Positions 9,116 through 20,395 are shown, counted from the first letter of the stretch. The stretch: DNA of 64,000 bases from Nemertoderma westbladi (GCA_032718475.1 JAUCBJ010000682.1:1-64000); one strand, 5' to 3'. The notes: generated by a model not told the origin, from the sequence alone. Made by a program: numbers and translations.

Positions 9116-11287
9116 GCCTAGCCTAACGGTATTATTTTATACTATATTGTATTGTACGACAGGACGTACTACAATATCATGGTGCTGATACCGTATAGGG
9201 GGTGGTTATATTTAAATCTTTTATTTGATAAAATTAAAACGAAACGAAACTAAAAACAAATTTAAAATCTTTGAAATGAAACGAATATTATAGATTGATA
9301 AAAACAAACGAAACGAAAATTTGATCGGATTTCTAAAAAACAAAACGAACGAAACTTTTGAATAACGAAACGAAATTGCAATTTATTTCGTTTCGTTTCG
9401 TTATTCCATCCCTGCAACCAAGATTACCATAACGTGGTTATAACAAATATACCAAATTATGGCGCGATGTTTGAAAATTCAAAATTGTAGCAGCAGAGCA
9501 GTGAAGAGGGTGGCAGTTTAATAATATATAAAATATTCAATATTTAAGCATGTATGTAAGTACATATATTATTTATATATAGGTCCCAGCAAACCTAATG
9601 CATAATATGCTTTATTATTCATGGTGGTAGGTATGTATTTTGTATAATATATCTATCATCCGTATGCCTACTTCTTGAAAATAAAAATATTATAATAATA
9701 ACAATATCATGTGGTGGTATACTATACAGATATAATATTGATCAGTTGATTGCATATGTATATATTACAGTATTAGGCCTACTATACTGATATATTATAT
9801 ATTACTGTATTAAATGATCAGACTAACTTGCATTTATAATTGCTTTCTACCGATTTGCCTTTCGTGTTGGCTGACTGTAAATAAATCAACACACAATGCC
9901 ATATTCAAATATATAGTTGTTTTATATTGTTGTTATCTAGACTATGTTGCAGCTTGCAGGTTGGTATTCTTTGGTTACTTATAGTTTCAACCTAATCTGC
10001 CACAGACTATGGCATATATGAAGTCGGGATGTTACCACCATCAGTTACTGTGTGATGTAATGTGATATTATGTTCATCAACACCAGTTAACCTATCCAAC
10101 CAAACCTACAACACCTAGGCCTACATTGCAGCATTGTACATAGGTACCGGTACGTATGTAACTGTATATATAGCCTACCGACCGACATACCCAGATACCA
10201 CACCAGCCCCAGGTCGACCAGCCTACTGCCTGGGCTGGGCACTCAATGTTAATACTGGTATTTCTGTATTTAATTTTGATGTAGGATAATATCCTGTACT
10301 GTTAGAATCATCTTTCGATTGGAGGAAACTATGGTCTGATGGTTGAGCTACCCTACAATATTGCTGTATTGGGAAATTCGGAATCCTCTTCGGAATTGCA
10401 GAATTGGGGTAGGCCTACCGGTATATTTCAATTCAATGTATTTAATCAGATAAACTGACATTTTTACTTAATTCCAATAGAGATACGCTCGTAAGTGCAA
10501 CATTGCCTGGGTTATCTTCTCCCTCCATCTGTCCATACATATAATTGTTTAATTAAAGGTCTGATTTAATTTCATTTTGTGATTAGGCCTATTGCCTATG
10601 TACGGTATGTCATTAAGATTAATTTTAAATAATTAATTATTTTATTTGTCGGTGCAATTATTTGGAGTGCAATTACATTACATTACATTACATTACATTA
10701 AGAATAAATAAAATAAATGTTCACAGTTAATAAAATATTGAACCAACAGACCAACACCAATCTGATAGTCTATAGATAGGCCCTACTACAGTATTACAGT
10801 CAGACAGTACTACCCTACTGCCCTACTCCTACTACTGTACTTGTACTACAGTACCGGTACTAACAAAAGTGCAAGGTCTCAGCTGCTCAGGGTCTACAGG
10901 TCTAACAGTCTAAAGGTGGTGTTACATTTACATACTCAGTGTTATTATATTAGGCCTATGCTGTTATGCAGTTATGTATTACTGTATTAACTGATTAAGA
11001 TTAGTCCAGTCACCAGTAGTCAGTTAGTTACCGTGCTGATGTGTAGGCCTACTGTCTGACTGTCTGACTGTGATTTTAGGCCCTCTCAGCCACTGGTTCT
11101 GCGTTTCAGTTTCACTGCACGCTGTCTGACTGCTGTACCGTGATGCCTAACTGCCTAAGTTGAAAGTCAGTAAGTGGTACCGGTACTTAAGTACTATTAC
11201 TGACGTACCAGAGTGATTACTGACGTTGATCAGTTGATGTCATCCATCTGACTGTGATTTTTTCAGTTCTTTCATTTTCTATTGCAG
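9116..11287. other. AT-rich DNA without a recognisable gene
   Basis: I see no coding region. The stretch 9220-9410 is full of gaaacgaaac words ending in the reverse complement tttcgtttcgtttcg, so it may be another small fold-back repeat. A pentanucleotide microsatellite (attac)6 lies at about 10672-10700. The words taggcctac and ctgactgact recur through the region. Confidence 0.5.
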
Positions 11288-11330
11288 TATGGGTTTGACT
11301 TTTCCCAAAGGCGATGGAATGCAGTTTCGT
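11288..11330 (+). CDS. Possible small protein-coding exon
   Basis: A pyrimidine-rich tract (ttctttcattttctattgcag) ends at 11287 as a good 3' splice acceptor. A perfect donor, gtaagt, starts at 11331. Between them 43 nt contain an ATG at 11289 that opens a frame of 14 codons to the donor (MGLTFPKGDGMQFR). I cannot identify a partner exon or a protein family. It may be a real first coding exon or a chance pairing of splice-like signals. Confidence 0.3.
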
Positions 11331-11336
11331 GTAAGT

Positions 11337-12425
11337 AAATTTTTGAGTAGGTAACCAATGAATTAATCGAACTACTTAGAGCTTTCATGTTTCATAAAAA
11401 TAGAATTCAAAAAGTAAGAAAAAGTAAGTAAAAAGTAAATTCAAATAAGCTCAATACTGAGCTTTTTTTTGCCCGTTGTTTTGTTGTGGCCCGAGATAAC
11501 AATCAATGTAATGCAGATCCATAACGACATACTGAACATCGAATATATAGGGATAATACAGCGAGTTATCCCGACCCAACCCCTAAGACCGGGCCCTGCC
11601 GAGTGCCGACCCGTACCTCGCTATTACCAACCTATAAATTGGCAGATTGGCTACTGAATTGTATGACTCAACCAGTAAAGATTTTATGATGGTGCGTGTA
11701 ATAATTATTTCTCTTGCCCGTAAGTGTTCCTATGGGCAGGTGGGTAATAATATGTTCAATGTTCTCCTTTTTATTTCTTTTTATATGTTATAGATTAATA
11801 AAATAGTGTTTTTTTAAAGCTTCGGCAGCTCCTCAGAATGGCGAGAAAGATCAGATCAGATCCCTGGGGTCTGGGGTTGCCGTTGCGCGAACTGCGTTCC
11901 GGTATATGGAAGCAGACTCACGTCGATCGTGATGGATATCGGATAGAGCCTTCTCAGGGATACCATTAACAAGTTGTCTGTCGTCGTCGTCGTCGTCTGT
12001 CGTCGTAAATTTTTGACGCCTACGTGTAGTCCGTCAAAAGTTTAGAAAGAATCTGAAGTTTGGTCAAAAATCAGACCGTCTGTCTGGGAGTGCCGTTATA
12101 CTGTAGTTTCAGACTTTTGATAAAAACCGAAATAAGTTGGTCAATCATTGATAAAATTAAACCAAACAATTTTAAACATGTATGGTCTGTCCAAAGGTTT
12201 CGAAATATTGTACCCACAGACAGACTTATATAGTTCGTATGTCTGCCGCTAGGGGGCGAATTGTCAGAAATGTAGAAGCTGTGTACCATAATAATAAATA
12301 CTGTACTGTAATTACACGAAACACAACAATATAACAATAATACAATGTAAATATTAAATTATATAATACTTAATATATTCTGTAACATAGAAATACAGTA
12401 CAGTATATGGCGACAATCTGTCCTG
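11337..12425. other. Gene-poor stretch with a GTC microsatellite
   Basis: No supported gene. A (gtc)n run lies at about 11977-12007. Short open frames exist (for example + strand 11469-11657 and minus strand 12071-12337), but neither shows a domain, a signal sequence or splice context. Confidence 0.45.
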
Positions 12426-12811
12426 ATTGATTCATTTATAACATTGCATAATTAATTCAGTTATTGATTCATTATAACATTGCATAATTACAGTAATTCA
12501 GGTATTGATTCATTATAAGATTGCATAATTAATTCAGGTAATTATTCATTATAACATTGCATAATAATTAATTCTGGTATTAATTCATTGTAACATTGCA
12601 TAATTAATTCTGGGAATTATTCATCATAACATTGCATAAATAATTCTGGTATTTATTCATTATAAAATTGCATAATTAATTCAGGTATTGATTCGTTGTA
12701 ACATTGCATAATAATTAAATCTGGTATTAATTCATTGTAACATTGCATAACTAATTCTGGGAATTATTCATTATAACATTGCATAATTAATTCAGGTATT
12801 GATTAATTATA
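12426..12811. repeat. Minisatellite block 1 (36-bp unit)
   Basis: First recognisable copies of the unit attgcataattaattcagg-tattgattcattataac, about ten units, more degenerate than the core array. It ends inside a unit at attaattata, exactly where the NeSL-like LINE insertion begins. Confidence 0.9.
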
Positions 12812-12932
12812 TATTTTTTTTTTCGCTAGATGCCTTTTATTTTATTCAATAAATTTCTACAATATTAAATAAATCAATTTTAAACTAAATTAAATTAAAT
12901 GTTTTGTATTTATGTTGAATAATTATTAATTA

Positions 12933-13793
12933 TTAATGTTCTTCAAGTATGTCGAAGAGGCCGCTATTGTTAGTGGAGTCTACAGCTCCTAGGATCGAGG
13001 CCGAGTTGCCGATTAGGATGGCTATCAGGAGTCTTTGCAGCAGAAATCGATGAGACCGGGGTTCCTGTGTTGCTTGTCGTCGAATCTTCCTGCCGACCTC
13101 TTTCAGGAATGAGGTTGTTGCTGGTCCTAGCCGGCCAAGGGTTTCGAAGGCTACTGGTGCGAAGATGTATCCTCGGTCTACTAGTTCTTCGTACTTTCTG
13201 GATTTGGTCTCTTCTTGCTCCTTGGCAACACGACCTCCTGCGGATAGACTGGTAGCGAGATGGCTGGGCGCTAGAGGGTCTACGACCGTCGCGTCCCACG
13301 TCAGGGACTTAACGCGCGACCAAGGGATGAGGTTCATGCCATCTGGGCGTTTACCGTCCGTTCGACAGAGGCCTGGCGGCTCCAGGATGGACGGAACACC
13401 ACAGCTGGAGAGTGCGCACTTTATGATGTCATTTAGCGCCGTGTGGCGCGGAATCCGCCCCAAGCTCCTCTGGCAGGACAGGCCATGTAGGCCTTCGGTA
13501 TCGACTTCCTTACCGCATCTGGCGCATGTGTGTTGTTCTGTGACTCGACAGCCTAGTCGAGTAGCGATTGAGATGCGGAGCTGACTGTCAGTTAGCTTTA
13601 AACCTAGCGACGACGATGGTAGCGCGTCTATCCAGCAACCGGCGACAGGGTCATCTAAAGAGTTTAGTCGAGCGATATTCTTTGGAGAAGCGGTGCGGCG
13701 AAGTGACGCGAGGTTCTCTTTGTGGATCGGGTTTGTCCAAGTCTTCTGCATGTTTACAGAGGACGCTGAAGGTTGCTCGCAATCGGTGGACAC
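12933..13793 (-). pseudogene. C-terminal part of the NeSL/R2-type ORF: CCHC motif and restriction-like endonuclease
   Basis: The 286-aa open stretch contains CARCGKEVDTEGLHGLSC (C-x2-C-x7-H-x4-C), then RPDG followed about 13 residues later by LTWDATVVD, and a downstream K/Y-rich helix. Known R2/NeSL-type elements have just such a CCHC motif before a PD-(D/E)xK nuclease that nicks the target DNA. The final segment (FLLQRLLIAILIGNSASILGA) is also a family hallmark. It has no start of its own; it is the end of a longer broken ORF and is joined to the 13826-14407 segment by a frameshift. Confidence 0.75.
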
Positions 13794-13825
13794 CGATCTC
13801 TTCCAGAGCTCATAGGCGTGATCAG

Positions 13826-15540
13826 TTATGGTGTTTCGAGATGAGTAGGCGCAGTGGTGGTGAAAAGACAGCCAGTAAGTTCAGCACATGCAGCCGCAGA
13901 AGCCAGATAGGCAGAAGGGGCGAGCTGTATGGCTGAGCTTAGGCCCAACCCGCCTGAACGAGCTGGTAAACAGGCCTGTATCCACGAACTGTCATTGATT
14001 CCGACGTTTGCTACTTTCACCAACGCAGACCGCAGTGTATTGTCATATCTTTCCAGAAGCTGGGGAAACGAAAAACATGGAGCAGAGCGGAGGTAATATA
14101 GCAGGCGAGGGATTGCGAAAGAGTTCCTAAGCGAGAAGAATCCATGGTGGCTGTCGAGGAGATGAAGCCGGTCGCTAATCAAGGCCAAGTCGTTTATCTT
14201 GTCAGTCAGACAGGACTCTATAGCCTCAGATCCGATTGGGGCCCCTAGCATAATCAGTTGGTCAGCTGAAGGTAACTGGATCTTTCCGCCACAAACTCTA
14301 TTGAAATCTTCCTGAATCCGGGCTCGATCATCATCAGACACTGGACCCAGAAAAAATAGCTCGCACTTTGAGGGGTTTAGGGTGAGGGCGAGTTTCTTCC
14401 CTTCCACAATTATCGTGCCCCATTCTTTGTTCCTATTCCTAACTGGATGTGGCCGTAAGATTCGATGCGCTGGTCTTTGACTGTGTGGCTGGCGTATTTG
14501 GCACTTAGTCTACGCCAGGTATTGCCTACAGCGATTGGCCGGATGCCACCGAAAATCTTCGTAAATGCTAGCAGATTGGCTCCGAAGTAAGTTGGTCCAA
14601 TTTTATCTGGAACTTTCCCGCGTGTGTTATGCCAATGAATTTCGCGACGGCACCCAGAAGACGATTTCCAGACACCCCAGAGGTGGGGCCGGTGAGATCT
14701 TTTAATATCTGAGGTCTCATACCGTCGAGCCCGCCGGCGCTGCCGCTGGGGAATGAGGCTATTAGGTTCCTGGCATCCGATGTAGTGCAAGGTGGTGGAA
14801 CAGATTCTGTAGGAGGAGCCGGTTGAGCTCGGTCATCGGGTCGAGGTGGGTGTTTAAGTCGTAGTAACTCACTGGTTTGTGGGTTGTGCGGTGCCATTGA
14901 ATCAGCCGAGGAGGCGAGGCGTATGGCTCCCTTCACATCCCCGTCTTCAATTTTTTCCGCCACAGCAGTTGCGAGACGGGCTAGTTCATCCTTCTTATTA
15001 TATGGTTTGCGAATTAGGGCTTTTGGGTCTGATGGAAATTCCTTGAGGTCTCGAAGCCGTTGATACGCCGGTTTATCTGCGAGGCTAAAGATCCCTGGTG
15101 TCGACGGCCACCCCGTTTGGGAGCTTCTAGACAGTAATGGCTGACAAGGAGTAACTTCTTCCACGCTATGATATCTGAAGGGTTATCTGTGATTGATGAT
15201 AAAATATCAGAGTAAAGGTTAGCAAGGTTTTTCCTTGATGCCTTTGGTACTCGTTTTAGCTGCCTGGTCCTGTTTATCAGAATGAGATTCAAAATATCCC
15301 TTGCGTCTTCATCGGGTTCGTTGTGTGATGGTACCTGTGATAGATTAGGTGATGGTTGTCGGGCATTGGGTCTGGGATCTCCAGAACTAAGGCACCTGCT
15401 AGATCTAGGGCCGTGAACTCTTATCGTATCGTTCGTATTGACTGCGACCATTTTACCACAGCTTGGGCAGGTGCACTGAGATCCTCCAGCCCGAGGCAGT
15501 TGACTGCTTTGGCTGATATCGTTATCCGGGTTAGAGTTGG
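13826..15540 (-). pseudogene. Middle of the NeSL-like ORF: zinc finger, linker, RT with catalytic core deleted
   Basis: From about 15490 downward comes a CTCPSCGK...IRVHG finger, then a conserved linker (ARDILNLIL to RGGRRHQG), then RT entry motifs (GLDGMRPQILKDL, FGGIRPIAVGNTWRRLSAKYA, QLGIGTKNGAR) in two frames. At 14407-14410 the sequence jumps from GTKNGAR straight to EGKKLALTLNPSKCELFF. Family members have well over 100 residues between these points, carrying RT motifs A to C with the catalytic aspartates. That piece is missing, so this RT cannot work. The segment 14407-13826 is RT thumb and connection. At least three frame changes are seen. Confidence 0.7.
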
Positions 15541-15549
15541 AGCATGACT

Positions 15550-17205
15550 ACTACTACTAGGATCGGCATGCTGCATTGCAGCTGCATTTTTAAGAATGCT
15601 GTGCCGGCTTGTCAACAAAATTGCACCGCCACAACTCCCTATCACCCATGACATTTGCTAGATCATCCACATCTTCAAGGCCAGTGTCCTTTAAGATGCC
15701 TCTCAAGAAAGTCATGGGCTGTCCACCATGCTTATTCACTCCATGAGGCTGCCAAAGTAAAGATTATGCACTGGCTGGTCCTCACGGCGAAAGCAATGTC
15801 CTGCAAAGCGGAGGCGATTTTGTTATAGTGTCAAGCTTGGGGGAACCAATGAGACACCTCCAATGTTATATAGTGTCTGGTTGGAGATGTGTGCATTGTA
15901 CTTGACACAATGAACCCGGCGTAGTATTCTTGTGAATGTGCCATCCAGAGATTTGATGTCCTCAGCAGCTAGAGCCCAACATGGACTCCCGTAGAGGAGT
16001 ACTGGAACTACTGCTGCTCTAAATAATCGGACCTTAAGTTTCCGATTAATTCTCGGTGACTTCTAAATCCTGGAAAGCCTATTCAAGGCTGCCCATGCCT
16101 TTCCCTTACGTATTCGAAGGTCCTCACCTGACTTCCGGATCCATGATCCCAGGTAACAGAAGTCGTCCACATGCTCAAGCATACCATCCTTTGAGCTTAT
16201 GCTCATCCGATCAGAGACTTGCTGAGGACTTTCAAAGTTAACTGTCAGAATTTTGGTCTTTCTGGAGTTAATAAAAAGACCAACACTAGAAGCAGCATGT
16301 TCTAATGAGCTGAGGAGCCGTTGGGCTCCCTCTAATGATTCTGAGAGTACTCCTAAGTCATCAGCAAAGTCTAGATCAGTTAGGTACTTGGCAGGATTTC
16401 CTCGACTTCTGGAGCCAGTAGGTGGAGTTATCATCACCCCATCATCATTATGATGATCTAAGGACATGCGTAGAACATAGTCAACCACAATAATGAACAA
16501 GAATGGTGCAAGTGTGTCTCCTTGGAGGACGCCCCATAACACTTCAAATGGTTCTGTGTCACCGTCAACAGTAGACACAAATGTTGTCGAACCATCGTAT
16601 ACTGATCTGATTGCTGCAATAATTTCATCAGGAATCCCATATAATGAAAGTATGCTGAACATACGTGAGCGAGAGACTGAATCAAAGGCCTTGAAGAAGT
16701 CAACAAAGATAACAGCCAGATGCCTGTCATTCTTTTTTGATAATTCTTCAATTATCCTTCTAAGTGCCAAAATGGGCTCCATGGTTCCACGACCTTTGCG
16801 GAACCCATTCTGATTTCCACGGAGCAGTCTCTCAATGGGATCCCTGATGCGATTTAATAGAATCCTATTGTATAGCTTTGCAGCAATCGAGATCAATGAG
16901 ATTCCCCGAAAAGAACCATAGAGTGTTAGGTTGCCCTTCTTGGGAACTGGCACCAACTTATTTGTTTTCATTTCTTGTGGGACTCTTGTTGTTCGGTACA
17001 TGTCTACTATGATGGGATAGATGAGCTTTAAACACTCGGGTATTTTAAAGACCTCAGGGGGAACACCATCTACTCCACTGGCACGATTGGTCTTAATGCT
17101 CTTTGCAGCAGCCTTCACTTCTGCAAAGGAGATATCGCCAATGGGAATATCTGGGAGTACAGACTCAGACACTTTTACTTCTATAAAGTTATCAGGCAAT
17201 ACCCT
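15550..17205 (-). mobile_element. RTE-type LINE, 5'-truncated, inserted into the NeSL-like element
   Basis: Bounded by a perfect 10-bp target-site duplication, gagcatgact, at 15540-15549 and 17206-17215. The minus-strand 3' end is a short (TAG)n tail, as in RTE-clade LINEs, instead of poly(A). The insert begins within the RT domain. Relatives in this window: 47015-48334 (endonuclease part), 58753-59218 (3' end) and 62777-62905 (endonuclease scrap). Confidence 0.85.
15600..17205 (-). pseudogene. Reverse transcriptase of the RTE-type LINE
   Basis: RT motifs in order: RASGVDGVPPEVFK, SFRGISLISIAAKLYNRILL, NGFRKGRGT, VIFVDFFKAFDSV (motif A), VLQGDTLAPFLF, and the catalytic FADD at 16357-16368. 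A stop (TAG, 16063-16065) follows LNRLSRI, but the same frame then continues with the C-terminal region (RAAVVPVLLYGS...), decaying by further stops toward 15600. The endonuclease domain is absent because of 5' truncation. The ATG at 17209-17211 lies in the target-site duplication and is not a real start. Confidence 0.85.
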
Positions 17206-17215
17206 GAGCATGACT

Positions 17216-17849
17216 CAAGCTGGTGGAGGAGGTACTCTCGAAATACCTGGATGGAGTCGTCATTAATTCCACTGAGTGACCCTCCCTCAATGCTCATCTT
17301 TGCGAATCGGCATAAGTAGACCCCGCATTGATGTCGATTGTGCTGCAGTTTTCCCAGAGGTTGATCTACGGTGATAACAGGTTTCGGAATTTTGAGCCGC
17401 TCAGCTTCTTGGGTGACCCACGCTTTTACTGCCGCAATAAGTTGTGGATTTTCGTGTCCGACCGAGTCAAAATAACGAATCTTGCTCGTTGTTGGGTGAA
17501 AAACTGCGAGGACTCAGTGGTTGCCATTTATGAGGGTGGGGAACAATATTGTCTCGAGTGAGAAGGTGTTATAGTTCTTTGTCCACCGTTTGATAGAGTC
17601 ATACCCATCTCGAGAATACAATTCGAAGAATTTGAGGTGAAAAATCTTAACATCGTCTCGATTACTGGAGAAGGAATGGAGGACTGCTTGGACGATGTCG
17701 CCAGTTAGCCATCCCGCACCCTTCAGTGAGTCTATGTCGCTCGGTCTGATTGAAATTCCGCCATATTCTAGTGTAGGTTCAGAAAGGGACGTAGAATCCG
17801 AATTTGATTCTGATAGATCGATAAAATTATTGTTGGCTTCCTGTTCCAT
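17216..17849 (-). pseudogene. Ulp1-type (C48) cysteine protease domain of the NeSL-like element
   Basis: From 17849: an acidic lead, then GAGWLTGDIVQAVL (the WL[ND]D-like element of Ulp1 proteases), VKIFHLKFFELYSRDGYDSIKRWTK in two parts, and LFPTLINGNH with the catalytic His codon at 17517-17519. The next codon is TGA (17514-17516) where the family has Trp. Past that stop the frame continues: YFDSVG with the catalytic Asp (17466-17468), and Q-H-N-R-H-Q-C-G-V-Y with the oxyanion Gln (17343-17345) and catalytic Cys (17325-17327). So the H-D-Q-C set is complete and only the stop breaks it. Across the RTE insertion site the frame runs on into the CxxC finger. Such proteases cleave SUMO-like or polyprotein junctions; the role in these LINEs is unknown. 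Confidence 0.75.
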
Positions 17850-17971
17850 ATTATAGAATGTTGAAATTATTGTTTTTTTTTTTTACTATGAAATTAAATC
17901 AAATAAATTAATAAGTTTATTTTTTTTGTATTTCTTTATTACTGAGTTAAGTAGCTAAAATTTTTATAATT

Positions 17972-18753
17972 ATTAATTATAACATTGTATAATTAATTCT
18001 GGTAATTATTCATTATAACATTGCATAATTAATTCAGGTATTGATTCATTATAACATTGCATAATTAATTCTGGTATTGATTCATTGTAACATTGGATAA
18101 TTAATTCAGATATTGATTCATTATAACATTGCATAATAATTAATTCATGTGTTTATTCATTATAAAATTGCATAATTAATTCAGGTATTGATTAATTATA
18201 ACATTGAAAAATTAATTCAGGTATTGATTCATTATAACATTGCATAATTAATTCAGGTATTGATTCATTGTAACATTGCATAATAATTAATTCTGGTATT
18301 GATTCATTGTAACATTGCATAATTAATTCAGGTATTGATTCATTATAACATTGAAAAATTAATTCTGGTATTGATTCATTGTAACATTGTATAATAATTA
18401 ATTCAGGTATTGATTCATTGTAACATTGCATAATTAATTCAGGTATTGATTCATTATAACATTGAAAAATTAATTCTGGTATTGATTCATTATAACATTG
18501 CATAATAATTAATTCTGGTATTGATTCATTGTAACATTGCATAATTAATTCAGGTATTGATTCATTATAACATTGAAAAATTAATTCTGGTATTGATTCA
18601 TTGTAACATTGTATAATAATTAATTCAGGTATTGATTCATTTATAATATTGAAAAATCAATTCAGATATTGATTAATTGTAACATTGCATAATAATTAAT
18701 TCATGTGTTTATTCATTATAAAATTGCATAATTAATTCAGGTATTGATTAATT
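17972..18753. repeat. Minisatellite block 2
   Basis: About 21 units of the 36-bp repeat, with 39-bp variants that carry an additional aat and variants reading attgaaaaatt instead of attgcataatt. It ends in tattgattaatt at 18742-18753, which is repeated at 20396-20407 on the far side of the Penelope-like insert. Confidence 0.95.
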
Positions 18754-18817
18754 GCGATAATTAATTGAGTTAATGGTGGTTGATTCATAGTATAAATATA
18801 ATTAAATTTATTGCGAG

Positions 18818-18868
18818 ATTATAACAGTATTATAATATATTTCGTACCGACTGGCGGTGCTTCATCAG
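18818..18868 (-). ncRNA. Hammerhead-ribozyme-like motif of the Penelope-like element
   Basis: On the minus strand: CTGATGA (18862-18868), then a 4-bp stem ACCG/CGGT, then CGAAA (GAAA at 18840-18843), then a 7-bp inverted repeat attataa/ttataat (18818-18836). Penelope-like elements are known to carry hammerhead ribozymes in their terminal repeats. The core and stem II fit. Stem III is imperfect next to the core and I could not find a convincing stem I, so this copy is perhaps decayed. Confidence 0.4.
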
Positions 18869-19203
18869 ATATAGGTCTGTAGGTAGGTTAACAAAATACT
18901 AATGATAAGGGTACAATATAATAGAAAGGGAAACACATAAGTATGATTAATAACATTCAGATGTAAATACAGTAATTGTAATATTAACATAGCGATACTT
19001 CAGTACTTAGGCATTCTGAATTCTGACTACGAGTACAGTGTAGGTATGTAGCAGTAATGACACGGTAACTGTGGAACTGTATGATAAATCTAATATGATT
19101 AGGTCTGTTATAATTGTATTGTATGTACAGTATAAAGTTGATGAAGCATGAAGAGTTATACAGTATGTATCTTTAACTAATTTTATGCATTATGAAAACT
19201 AAT

Positions 19204-19390
19204 AGTTTCTTATCCTAAATTAATAAATGCTAATTTGTTATATCCTAAATTAATAAATGCTAATATGTCATATCCTAAATTAATAAATGCTAATTTGTCA
19301 TATCCTAAATTAATAAATGCTATTTTTTATATCCTAAAATTAATAAATACTAATATGTCATATCATAAATTAATAAATGCTACTATTTTA
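19204..19390. repeat. 30-bp tandem repeat in the Penelope-like 3' region
   Basis: About six copies of tcctaaattaataaatgcta with a short variable spacer. It is unrelated to the 36-bp minisatellite and lies wholly within the Penelope-like insert, downstream of its ORF. Confidence 0.85.
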
Positions 19391-19432
19391 TTATATAGTT
19401 ATTGTAACCTCCCCCTCCCCTATTTTTTTGTG

Positions 19433-20395
19433 TTAGTGTGTATGTTTTTTGTGGTTCTGGGCCCTGTTATAGAAATCTTGGATACCGCGTAGAAATGGTA
19501 CGAATATTGATGATACGTTCACTGATAATCTACCGTTAATTACTTTGTCACCTCCTTCTTTTATAAATAAACTTTCTAGAATTCTTCGTCTTAAAGTGTG
19601 GTTTAGTCCTCTGTGCAGTATTTTGGAGTTATTAAAGTCGGGTGTGTGTTGTGATGTGATGATATGGGCGGTGAGTTCTGATTGTTTGATTCTACTATGT
19701 TTTATGTCTGCGGTGTGTTGTTTTTGTCGGACGTCCTTTGTATAACTAGATTCTCCTATGTAAAATTTCCCACATGAGCAAGGTATACTGTATGTTACGG
19801 AGTTTGGGGGTTTTTTGGGTTTGTGTCCTTTGCAGATAATTGATCCAATGGATGTACCGGGTTGAAAGTAGGTGCCGATATTGTAACGATTACATAAACG
19901 TTCTAAATCTTCCGTTAGATCTTTTACGTATGGAAGGGGAATGTTAGTCAGTGATTTTTCTTTAGGGGTTAATTTTCTGGTGGTATTTAAAGCTTTTCTG
20001 AAGGAGTTGTGTATGATACGTGTGGGATATCCGTTTTTTGTTAGAGTGTTTTTGTATGTATCGAGTTGTTGGTCTAGACTTCCGTCAGTACATAGGGATT
20101 TACAAGTAAACGCTAGAGTCGTAGCGATTCCTTTCTTTATACGTGGGTGGTGATTGCTGGCATAATTTAGATATCGTTGAGAATGTGTTGGTTTTTTGTA
20201 TATTGTGCTGGAAAACTTAGTTTCATTTTGAGTTATTAGGGTGTTTAAAAAAGGTAATTTATTGTTATTATCAGACTGTTCTACTGTGAATTGTGTATGT
20301 GGGTTGATTGAGTTAAGTTTAGTGAGTAGGGAGTCTACTTCTTCTAAGGGCACTAAAGACCAAATGTCGTCGACATATCTAAACCAATGAGATGG
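19433..20395 (-). pseudogene. Penelope-like RT C-terminus and GIY-YIG endonuclease
   Basis: The frame is open from the insertion edge (20395) to a stop at 19433, 320 codons. It starts with HWFRYVDDIW, the RT active site, in frame with the rest. Next come the RT end (LPFLNTLITQ...YKKPTHSQRYLNY, typical of Penelope RTs) and a linker. The GIY-YIG domain is recognisable by VTYSIPCSCGKFYIGES, with R and H positions following (VRQKQH). The first motif is TYSI where GIY-type residues are expected, so it is a divergent or canonical Penelope variant. The nuclease would nick the target for primed reverse transcription. It lacks the start and most of the RT. Confidence 0.85.

Larger units (their letters stand above)
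12812..17971 (-). mobile_element. NeSL-like LINE (Ulp1 protease, zinc finger, RT, restriction-like endonuclease), split by an RTE-type insert
   Basis: Reading on the minus strand: a Ulp1-type protease (17849-17216), an RTE-type LINE insert (15550-17205), a CxxC zinc finger (about 15450-15490), remains of a reverse transcriptase (15164-13826), a CCHC motif and PD-(D/E)xK-type endonuclease (13793-12933), and an A-rich 3' end (t run at 12812-12822). The 10 bp attaattata flanks both sides (12802-12811 and 17972-17981) and duplicates part of the satellite unit, as a target-site duplication would. NeSL-type LINEs are known to carry a C48 protease and a restriction-like endonuclease, and this order fits. 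The copy is dead: stops, frameshifts and loss of RT motifs A-C. Confidence 0.7.
18754..20395 (-). mobile_element. Penelope-like element, 5'-truncated, inserted into the minisatellite
   Basis: Flanked by a 12-bp direct duplication of satellite sequence (18742-18753 and 20396-20407). The minus strand begins at RT motif C (YVDD) and runs through a GIY-YIG nuclease to a non-coding 3' region with its own tandem repeat and a hammerhead-like motif. The RT upstream of YVDD is missing, so the copy is not autonomous. Confidence 0.85.

Noticed and set aside
11469-11657. 62-codon + strand open frame
   Set aside because: No domain, poor start context, no splice context; chance open frame.
13165-13936. 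Two + strand open frames of 122-139 codons
   Set aside because: Antisense to the endonuclease part of the NeSL-like element.
17514-17516. TGA read as selenocysteine or recoded stop
   Set aside because: The residue expected here is Trp, not Cys, and the element has other stops and a deleted RT core, so simple decay is more likely.
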